This document shows positions 57,625 through 64,000 of a stretch of DNA of 64,000 nucleotides, piece after piece. Origin of the DNA: Lachnoanaerobaculum gingivalis (GTDB taxonomy: Bacteria > Bacillota > Clostridia > Lachnospirales > Lachnospiraceae). Where the stretch lies: positions 62,001 to 126,000 of the forward strand of contig NZ_RRCO01000002.1 of assembly GCF_003862475.1 (NCBI RefSeq), given 5' to 3'. The notes below the pieces were generated by a model. That model had not been told where the DNA came from. It saw only the letters and a program-made list of their open reading frames with translations, and ran no database searches. The position numbers were made by a program, and so were the translations under genes. Within the stretch, counting starts at the first letter, position 1. Every line of letters begins with the position of its first letter.

Positions 57625-58874
57625 TGTTAAAAAGGATTATGACTTTGGCGGCAGTGTCTGCCATGACAATCGCAATGGCGGGAAGTGCAATAGCTGCAGA
57701 GACAACAAAGCAGTTAAAGCCTGCAGCAGGATCACCGAACAAAATCAAGTTCACTAAAGAGATGAAAATCTACAATGTAGATGATACAACAGGCGGAAGT
57801 GCAAAAGCACCTGATGTAAAGTATACATATACTATCGCAGGAAGTACAGGCGGTGGCGGAAAGACACCCGTCAGCGGTACCGACGGAGGGCTTACTGTAG
57901 TTGCAGGTACAGCAATGCCTACTATCTCAGCGGCAGAGTTTAGTCATAATGATACAATTACAAACCACCTTGTAAAAAAGGAAGTTACAGTAGACTTTAC
58001 AGAGCAGTTTAATGAAGACGGAAATAATGATATAACTGTACCGGGTATCTATAGATATGAGATTACAGAGACCGGTAATTTTAACCTTACTACAAGTCAG
58101 CATGACTACACAAACGATGTGAGCCAGCTTACAGGCGGCAAGGAGAAAAGATACCTTGATGTATATGTAGGATACAATGCGGCAGGAAAGCTTGAAGTAA
58201 AGACAGCCGTTATGATGAAGAAGGATGCTACAGTTACAGATAACTCAAAGACTACAGGTTATATCGATGATTTAAACGGTGCACTTACAACAGATAATAA
58301 GGATGATGTAAGTACATTTAAGACAAGAGATATTATCCTTCAAAAGGATGTAGCCGGTAACATGGGTTCTACAACTGAAGAGTTTAAGTTCACTATCGAT
58401 CTTAGCAATATCGGTGTAGGTATGGATTATAAAGTGACTTCTACAAATACTGCAAACCCTACCGCTATAACAGGTGTTACAGGAAATACATATTCACTTA
58501 CTAATGTTAAGTTAAAGAGCGGTCAGACTATAAAGATTTCAGGTCTTCCATCTACAGCAAAGTACAAAGTTACTGAGGATGTTACTACTGTAGGACCTGC
58601 AGGATACAAGACAACTCACGGTATTAATGTTGCAAGAATTGCAGCACCTACATCTACAAATCAGTATGCCAATGTAGCCGCTGTTACAGCAGTTACTCCT
58701 GTAAAGGCTGATGATACAGTTGCGGATACAATATTCTTCTTGAACTACCGTGATACACCTACACCTACAGGCGTTGCAATGAGCGTGGCTCCTTTTGCAA
58801 TCATGGCAGGATTCGGTATTTTACTTATCTTGGTATTCTTTAAGAGAAGAAAAAAAGAAGAAGTAGAGAACTAA
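57621..58874 (+). CDS. Major pilin, FctA/Spy0128-like with isopeptide domains
   Basis: This 417-residue protein has a signal peptide (cut near AIAAE, about 28), two pilin domains (about 33-230 and 237-378), and a C-terminal sorting region: TPTPTGV near 380, a membrane helix and RRKKEEVEN. Each domain has the Lys, Glu and Asn expected for internal isopeptide bonds: in the first YRYEITE, in the second LQKDVAGN with YKVTEDV and FLNYRD. Codons favour AAG and ACA strongly, unlike the adhesin gene, which fits a highly expressed structural subunit. Start at ATG 57621 (an ATG follows at 57624) behind AAAGGAT. Confidence 0.85.
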   Translation: MMLKRIMTLAAVSAMTIAMAGSAIAAETTKQLKPAAGSPNKIKFTKEMKIYNVDDTTGGSAKAPDVKYTYTIAGSTGGGGKTPVSGTDGGLTVVAGTAMPTISAAEFSHNDTITNHLVKKEVTVDFTEQFNEDGNNDITVPGIYRYEITETGNFNLTTSQHDYTNDVSQLTGGKEKRYLDVYVGYNAAGKLEVKTAVMMKKDATVTDNSKTTGYIDDLNGALTTDNKDDVSTFKTRDIILQKDVAGNMGSTTEEFKFTIDLSNIGVGMDYKVTSTNTANPTAITGVTGNTYSLTNVKLKSGQTIKISGLPSTAKYKVTEDVTTVGPAGYKTTHGINVARIAAPTSTNQYANVAAVTAVTPVKADDTVADTIFFLNYRDTPTPTGVAMSVAPFAIMAGFGILLILVFFKRRKKEEVEN

Positions 58875-58877
58875 AAG

Positions 58878-59615
58878 ATGAATCTTATAGGAAAATGTGC
58901 ATACATAGGAAACAGGGTTATAGATATAATTGTTATTCTTATGGCGGTGATAATGCTTTTATTCGGGGCGTATTCACTATATGATATTTTTCATGTATAT
59001 AAAGGGGCATCTCTTTCAAGTGAAATCTTAAAGAGTGCCCCCGGTACTGCCGGAAATGCGGATGATACCGTAAATGTAGAGGCTTTATTTAACAAATATC
59101 CTGATATGAGAGCATGGCTCAATATTTTTGATACCAATATAAACTATCCTATAGTTCAGGGTATTGATGATGCGGAGTATCTGAATAAGAATATAGACGG
59201 TGATTTTTCTTTGGCCGGATCTATATTTTTAAGCAGTCTTTGTAACGGTGATCTAAATGAGCATTACTCACTTGTCTACGGACATCATATGGACAATGGA
59301 GCTATGTTCGGTGATGTTGAAAAGTTCCTTGATAAGAGCTTTTTTGACAGTCATGTGGACGGAATACTCTATACAAAAACAGAGATCTATGATGTAAAGG
59401 TATTTGCCGTTTTGGAGACAGATGCCTATAATGAGAAGATTTATTTCCCGTATTTTGCAAATGAAAACAAAGATGATTTTTATAATTATCTTCAGAAAAA
59501 TGCGGTACATATAAGGGATGTAAATCGTAATAATAAGGTTATTACAATGTCTACATGTACAGAGTCCTATACAAACGGAAGGATTGTGCTTTTTGGCGAA
59601 CTTATAAGGAGATGA
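58878..59615 (+). CDS. Class B sortase (pilus polymerase)
   Basis: This 245-residue transpeptidase has an N-terminal membrane helix (about 13-35) and the class B sortase fold. The catalytic His is in VYGHHM (136/137), the Cys in MSTCTES (227) and the Arg in TNGRIVL (235). Segments MRAWLNIFDTNINYPIVQG and FGDVEKFLDKSFFD are typical of SrtB. In the FCT pilus of S. pyogenes the polymerising enzyme is also of class B, so this one probably joins the pilin at its PTG motif. It starts 3 bases after the pilin stop. Confidence 0.92.
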   Translation: MNLIGKCAYIGNRVIDIIVILMAVIMLLFGAYSLYDIFHVYKGASLSSEILKSAPGTAGNADDTVNVEALFNKYPDMRAWLNIFDTNINYPIVQGIDDAEYLNKNIDGDFSLAGSIFLSSLCNGDLNEHYSLVYGHHMDNGAMFGDVEKFLDKSFFDSHVDGILYTKTEIYDVKVFAVLETDAYNEKIYFPYFANENKDDFYNYLQKNAVHIRDVNRNNKVITMSTCTESYTNGRIVLFGELIRR

Positions 59616-59616
59616 T

Positions 59617-60405
59617 ATGAAGCAAATTTATAAGAAAATCATATTTTTCCTTTTGTTGACATATTTTATATTTGTGCCAAGGGATGCCTTGGCCGCAAAT
59701 GTAAAATTGCCTATTAACATAAACGTATCGGGAACCAATCCTGTTTACTACAGATATGATGTAAATATCAGCAAGCTTGATTCAAGGAATAATGTTGTTT
59801 CAACTGAAGAAATTTCGATGCCTTTAAGAAGAAACGGGATATATACTTATGATTTCGGAGATTTTGACAATGTCGGAGAGTATAGATACAGTATAAGTCT
59901 GGCAAATGACGATGATGAGAGATTTGTTTTCGACAGAAGAAATTATATTGTTCATATACAGGTATTGACCAACGGAACCGATATTTATACAAATACGTAT
60001 CTTGAGGATCCGAGTGAAACGGCAAAGCCTGCTGCAGTGGATTTTAATGTAAAATATCTTGTAGAAATAGTTTATCCGAACGAGAGGGATAAAAACAAAG
60101 GCGGCTCCGATACAGGGTATAATAGAGATAATAAAAAAGACGGTCAAAAAAATACAGATAAAAATAATAACAAGCCTTCAGATAATGAAAGTCGTCCTGA
60201 TAACAGCTTGGACGGTGAGCCTTTAATTATCATAGACAAGCCGGATAATAATAAGGGTAAGATGATTGAAGCGGTAAAGAGATTGCAAAAGGCTATTGTA
60301 AAGACAGGAGATGAGAGTTCAGTTGAGTTCTATACAACTCTGTTCTTTATATCAACATGTATTTTTATATTACTGTTTTTTAGGAAAAAGAAAAACCACC
60401 GGTAA
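59617..60405 (+). CDS. Small anchor pilin (FctB position)
   Basis: This 262-residue protein has a signal peptide (about 1-27, cut after ALAA), one Spy0128-like beta domain (about 30-150; YRYSISL and VDFNVKYLVEI), an Asn/Asp/Lys-rich linker (about 155-215), and a C-terminal helix with a KKKNHR tail. The expected sorting motif is weak: VKTGDES stands where LPxTG would be. By position it should be the basal subunit that fixes the pilus to the wall. The start lies behind AAGGAG. The stop is inside a terminator hairpin. Confidence 0.78.
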   Translation: MKQIYKKIIFFLLLTYFIFVPRDALAANVKLPININVSGTNPVYYRYDVNISKLDSRNNVVSTEEISMPLRRNGIYTYDFGDFDNVGEYRYSISLANDDDERFVFDRRNYIVHIQVLTNGTDIYTNTYLEDPSETAKPAAVDFNVKYLVEIVYPNERDKNKGGSDTGYNRDNKKDGQKNTDKNNNKPSDNESRPDNSLDGEPLIIIDKPDNNKGKMIEAVKRLQKAIVKTGDESSVEFYTTLFFISTCIFILLFFRKKKNHR

Positions 60406-60434
60406 ATTCTATAATTTTTACATGGTGGTTTTTT
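60391..60434. terminator. Bidirectional terminator at the end of the pilus operon
   Basis: AAAAACCACC pairs with GGTGGTTTTT across a 23-base loop, with A and T runs on the two sides. It serves the pilus operon and the convergent YesMN pair and overlaps the last pilus codons. Confidence 0.75.
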
Positions 60435-60435
60435 C

Positions 60436-61521
60436 TTATAATTTTAAATTCTCTTCACTTGGAGGATATCCAAACTTTGCTTTGTATCTTTTGCTGAAAT
60501 AAAATATATCGGAATATCCACATTCTGTGGCTATATCCACTATTTTCATATTACTGTTTCGCAAAAGTTTTTTCGCCTTTTCAAGTCTGTAATCCGAGAG
60601 AGTTTGTTTTATCGTGTTGCCATATACTTTTTTAAATACAGTATTGATATAGGACGGATTTTTACCAATATTCTTTGCAATTTCTGCTACAGTGTAATCA
60701 TAATTCGAAAAATTTCTTTCTATATCTTCAAGTATCTGCTTTCCGATAAGCTGCTCCTTGGTTAAGATAGTGTTTAATCCCATACAGTCAACACCGATTT
60801 CAACTAAAATATCCTCAAGTTTTTCTATACAGGATATATCCTTTTCAAAAATATTTTCCTGCATAAACTGAACCAAGGTAAGACTTTGCAGTATATGATA
60901 CTTTATATCAAGACTATTCAGTATTTCACGAATGAACTTATAAAGAGTGGTTGCATTATAATTATCCAGTATATCTTTTGTATTAGCACTTATAAAACTC
61001 ACATAAGAATCTTTATCTGAATTTGACATATATTTTATCACAGACGGTCTTATAGTACTGATATCTTTAGCTTGTAAGATCACATTTTCTTTTTTAAATA
61101 ATCCTGATAACTTAGCTATGCTTTGGTCTTTTGGCATATTTTTTGAAGATTCAATAACATCAATGCATTTATCAAGACTTTCTAAAAGAGCATCTTCACT
61201 TATAGGCTTTGTAAGATAGTCAAAAACACCATAGCGCATTGCCTCTACAGCAAAATTAAAATCGTTATATCCTGATAGAAGTATTATTTTTGTATTTAAT
61301 TTATTTTCAAAAATATATCCGGCTACTTCAAGACCTGTGAGCGATATCATTTTTATATCCATAAGTAAAAGATCGACTTTAGTAAGTGAAAGACATTTTA
61401 TAACATCTTCCCCGTCTTCACATAATGAGACTATATCTATATTTGTCCTGTTATCGGATATAATCTTTTCAAGTCTTGCACGTATAAAATATTCATCATC
61501 GGCAATAACAAGTTTTATCAT
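60436..61521 (-). CDS. YesN-type response regulator with AraC DNA-binding domain (second pair)
   Basis: This 361-residue regulator has a receiver domain (phosphoacceptor in LLLMDIKMISLTG, Lys in YLTKPISED) and a C-terminal AraC pair of helix-turn-helix units (VAEIAKNIGKNPSYINTVFK and VDIATECGYSDIFYFSKRYK). Its start overlaps the kinase stop by 4 bases, so it is translated after the kinase. It converges on the pilus operon but by type is more likely to control the sugar importer that starts at 63432. Confidence 0.92.
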   Translation of the reverse strand: MIKLVIADDEYFIRARLEKIISDNRTNIDIVSLCEDGEDVIKCLSLTKVDLLLMDIKMISLTGLEVAGYIFENKLNTKIILLSGYNDFNFAVEAMRYGVFDYLTKPISEDALLESLDKCIDVIESSKNMPKDQSIAKLSGLFKKENVILQAKDISTIRPSVIKYMSNSDKDSYVSFISANTKDILDNYNATTLYKFIREILNSLDIKYHILQSLTLVQFMQENIFEKDISCIEKLEDILVEIGVDCMGLNTILTKEQLIGKQILEDIERNFSNYDYTVAEIAKNIGKNPSYINTVFKKVYGNTIKQTLSDYRLEKAKKLLRNSNMKIVDIATECGYSDIFYFSKRYKAKFGYPPSEENLKL

Positions 61522-63215
61522 AAGAACTCCTTCTTTATTTTAAAGGAAATACAACAGCCGGGACTTTGATTCTCAAAGTCGAGCTTGTAATCATTACCGT
61601 AATACAGCTTTAAGATCCTGTTTATATGCTTTAGAGCAAAGTGGTGGTTATTATCGGTTTCATCTTCTAGTATATGATTTAAATTATTCATGTCTATTCC
61701 GAAGCCGTTATCAGATACTTTAAATAATATATTATTTTCATCCTGATTTACTGTTATATTTATATTTCCCTTATACTTTAAACCCTTTATACCATGATAA
61801 ATACTGTTTTCCACAAGCGGAAGCAGTATAAGTTTCGGGCATTTAAATTGATTTATATTATCGACACAATATATGCTGTATTCAAATTTGTCATGGTATC
61901 TTACAGACATTATATCAAGATAGGCCTTACAAGTATGTAACTCTTCTTCTATATTCACAAAACTTTTTCCGAGACTTAAACTTCCTCTGTAAAATTTTGA
62001 AAGATTCATAACAAGTTCCATTAAAGTTTGCTTTTCATCAAGACTTGCAAGAGAATATATATTGTCAAGAGTGTTGTAGAGAAAATGAGGCTTTATCTGT
62101 TCATTCACCTTATCTATTTCAATACGGTTTTTCTCTTTTTCAATATCTATCAACTTGTTCTTAAGCTCATTTTGAGACTTCAACATTATGTTAAAATCAC
62201 CTATAAGTTCAATCATTTCCGGAGAGTCGGCTTCATAAGAAAATTCTTTCCAATTTCCTTTACTTACAAAGCGTGTATGCTCTACCAAGGCATAAATAGG
62301 TTTACTTAAGTTTTTTGCTATATTTTTTGACATAAAAAGTGCCAGTCCGAGAGAAAAGCATGCAGTTATAAAAAAAGCGATTCCGATGGTTAGCGCAGGC
62401 TTTATAAAAAAGAAAAGAGGAATAAAATGTACAAGTTTCCAAGGATAAGACTTTAAAGGCATTGTATTTATAAAGCCGTAACCTGAAAAAATATGTCCTG
62501 ATTTTCCTAATTTTACTGCACCTATTATAGTGTCCGTAAGAGTATTTTTCTCATTCAGATAGTCGGATTTACTTATAATATCATACTCATTATCTACAAG
62601 CAGATAGAGAGAACTTGAGGTATCCGATACCGCATATATATCGGATATACTTTTTTCAGAGATTATAAGCTCTATATAGCCGTAGAGGTCGCCGCTCCTG
62701 TAGTCGTATATCGGATGCACATATGAGAAAGTGTCGATCAAATTATCGCTGGAATTATCAAACTTTTTTGTGGCAAACCACTTGCCGCCTGTTACACGTA
62801 TAGCTTTAAAATCACTTGGGTACTGCTTCCTTTCAGAACTCATTATAATACTGTAGTCCTTATCATATATGCTTATACCGTAAATATACGGAGCCGGATA
62901 TATAAGTTTGTAGATTTCAAGGCTCATATTGATTTTTTGAACAGAGAAACCGTCTGTATTATTATAATAAATGTCAAAGCCATGCTGTATAACATCATTG
63001 TTTAAAAGAAGTCTTGAATAGTGGGTTGCTGAAGTAAAGTAGTGATCCAGACGATTTTCTATATGGCTAAGCTGTATATCTGAAGCCTCAATTCTATCGT
63101 CTGTATAATAGAATATAAATATAATACTAGTAATAAAAAACAGTATACCTACAGGAAGCAACACCATAAGCCTGAGGCCGTCAAACAGTTGCAGATAAAT
63201 ACTCTTACTTTTCAA
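61518..63215 (-). CDS. YesM-type sensor histidine kinase (second pair)
   Basis: This kinase of about 565 residues has a helix near 15-38, an extracellular Cache-like sensor region (about 40-265), a second helix (about 268-290), HAMP, and the kinase core: NEQIKPHFLYNTLDNIY with the phosphoacceptor His, LLPLVENSIYHGIKG and VSDNGFGID. I choose TTG at 63215 because AGGAG lies 6 bases upstream; the TTG at 63221 abuts that site. It is divergent from the sugar-binding protein gene. Confidence 0.9.
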   Translation of the reverse strand: MKSKSIYLQLFDGLRLMVLLPVGILFFITSIIFIFYYTDDRIEASDIQLSHIENRLDHYFTSATHYSRLLLNNDVIQHGFDIYYNNTDGFSVQKINMSLEIYKLIYPAPYIYGISIYDKDYSIIMSSERKQYPSDFKAIRVTGGKWFATKKFDNSSDNLIDTFSYVHPIYDYRSGDLYGYIELIISEKSISDIYAVSDTSSSLYLLVDNEYDIISKSDYLNEKNTLTDTIIGAVKLGKSGHIFSGYGFINTMPLKSYPWKLVHFIPLFFFIKPALTIGIAFFITACFSLGLALFMSKNIAKNLSKPIYALVEHTRFVSKGNWKEFSYEADSPEMIELIGDFNIMLKSQNELKNKLIDIEKEKNRIEIDKVNEQIKPHFLYNTLDNIYSLASLDEKQTLMELVMNLSKFYRGSLSLGKSFVNIEEELHTCKAYLDIMSVRYHDKFEYSIYCVDNINQFKCPKLILLPLVENSIYHGIKGLKYKGNINITVNQDENNILFKVSDNGFGIDMNNLNHILEDETDNNHHFALKHINRILKLYYGNDYKLDFENQSPGCCISFKIKKEFL

Positions 63216-63381
63216 ACTCAACTCCTAAAAATAGCAATAAATAACCTTATATTTTCAACTTTGTTTAAAATATAACTATTGATATGCTTTTTAATCAAAA
63301 ATTTATTGAAATAATTATACATGGGTGAGTTTAAAATGACAAGAAATCTATAAAAATTCCATGGGATGTAAAACTCTAAAT

Positions 63382-63390
63382 TGCTATAAT
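63382..63390 (+). promoter_or_regulatory. Extended -10 promoter for the binding-protein gene
   Basis: TGCTATAAT lies 41 bases before the start with no good -35 box, which suits an activator such as the divergent YesN. The 216-base gap between the divergent genes holds no gene that I can see. Confidence 0.55.
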
Positions 63391-63431
63391 CAAAGCATAA
63401 ATTTTGTATCGTGTTTTTTAAGGAGGAGTTT

Positions 63432-64000
63432 ATGAAGTTAAAGAAAATTGCGATGCTGGGTATGACATTGGCACTATCAATCGGAGCACTTGCGGCTTGC
63501 GGATCAGGAAGCAAGGGAGGCGGTGAATCACAAAAGGCAGCCGATTCTGCAAACGGTTCGGGTGATTCAAATGAAAAGATTAAGATAAGATTACTTACCC
63601 GTATGGCGGGAACTTCAGATATTGTAAAAATCTACAACGGTATTATAGATGAATTTAAGGCGAAGCATCCTGAAGTTGAGATAATTGATGACTCACAGGG
63701 TGATGAGAGCGCATTTAACAATATCTTATCAACAGATATGGCTTCAGGTAAGATGGCAAATATCTATCGTGTTCAGGGTGTTGCAAATCTTCAAAAGTAT
63801 ATTGATAACGGATTCTTATTGGATGTTACACCATATCTTGAAGCGGACCCTGAGTGGGGAAAGAGCTTTGCACCGGGAGCTTTGTCATACTACAGTGTTC
63901 CGGGTAAAGAGGGAACTTATGCTATTCCTATGGAGTCGGGTCTTATAGGTGTTTATTATCATGAGGATATATTAAAAGAGGCAGGAGTTGAAAAATTCCC
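63432..64000 (+). CDS. Sugar ABC importer solute-binding lipoprotein, 3' end missing
   Basis: The frame is open from an ATG at 63432, 5 bases after AGGAGGAGT, to the window end (189 codons). A lipoprotein signal ends in the lipobox LAAC (Cys at 24), followed by a Gly/Ser linker. The mature part (IRLLTRMAGTSDIVKIYNGI, then DEFKAKHPEVEI and AIPMESGLIGVYYHED) is typical of family 1 extracellular binding proteins for oligosaccharides. Permease genes probably follow outside the window. Confidence 0.88.
   Translation, partial: MKLKKIAMLGMTLALSIGALAACGSGSKGGGESQKAADSANGSGDSNEKIKIRLLTRMAGTSDIVKIYNGIIDEFKAKHPEVEIIDDSQGDESAFNNILSTDMASGKMANIYRVQGVANLQKYIDNGFLLDVTPYLEADPEWGKSFAPGALSYYSVPGKEGTYAIPMESGLIGVYYHEDILKEAGVEKF

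Overview
This window looks like chromosome of a low-GC, Gram-positive anaerobe of the Clostridia, most likely Lachnospiraceae (an oral Lachnoanaerobaculum-like organism is my guess from recall, not a computed match). The signs are AT-rich DNA with AGA-dominated arginine codons, strong AGGAGG ribosome sites, pyruvate:ferredoxin oxidoreductase, anaerobic sulfite reductase, a class III fructose-1,6-bisphosphatase, and sortase-anchored surface proteins. I see no rRNA, tRNA, CRISPR array or prophage.

Layout. 1-8128: a tight operon with the 3' part of an LCP cell-wall ligase gene, a VanR/VanS-like two-component system, a large membrane-anchored protein, an ABC exporter and a zinc-ribbon membrane protein. 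8188-10553: thrC and a class II aldolase gene. 10600-12033: a gene graveyard with a collapsed MFS transporter and a decayed IS1380-type transposase. 12268-24703: housekeeping genes rarA, rho (with a long Asn/Gln/Tyr-rich insert), parE/parC, asd, galM, topB and a beta-helix protein. 24744-30726: a convergent PHP phosphoesterase, then a VanW-domain protein, fbp and a membrane acyltransferase. 30657-33197: a complete IS1634-type element between two identical 228-bp direct repeats. 33292-39808: asrABC and nifJ. 40004-47033: a HerA-like ATPase and the classic dgt-dnaG-rpoD-trmK-nif3 replication/transcription cluster. 47037-54448: a YesN/YesM two-component system followed by a YtfQRT/YjfF-type sugar ABC importer.

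54594-60405 is the most interesting region. It is a five-gene sortase pilus operon whose order (VWA-domain adhesin, signal-peptidase-like protein, isopeptide-type major pilin, class B sortase, small anchor pilin) repeats the cpa-sipA-fctA-srtC-fctB order of the Streptococcus pyogenes FCT pilus. Its signal-peptidase-like protein lacks both catalytic residues, as reported for streptococcal SipA. Its adhesin and pilin carry PTG-type sorting signals instead of LPxTG. Two of its genes have strong Shine-Dalgarno sequences but only an ATA codon where the start should be.

60436-64000: a second YesN/YesM pair on the minus strand, divergent from a sugar-binding lipoprotein gene cut off by the window end. 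The pattern of a YesMN sensor next to a sugar ABC importer occurs twice, so each pair probably controls its neighbouring transporter.
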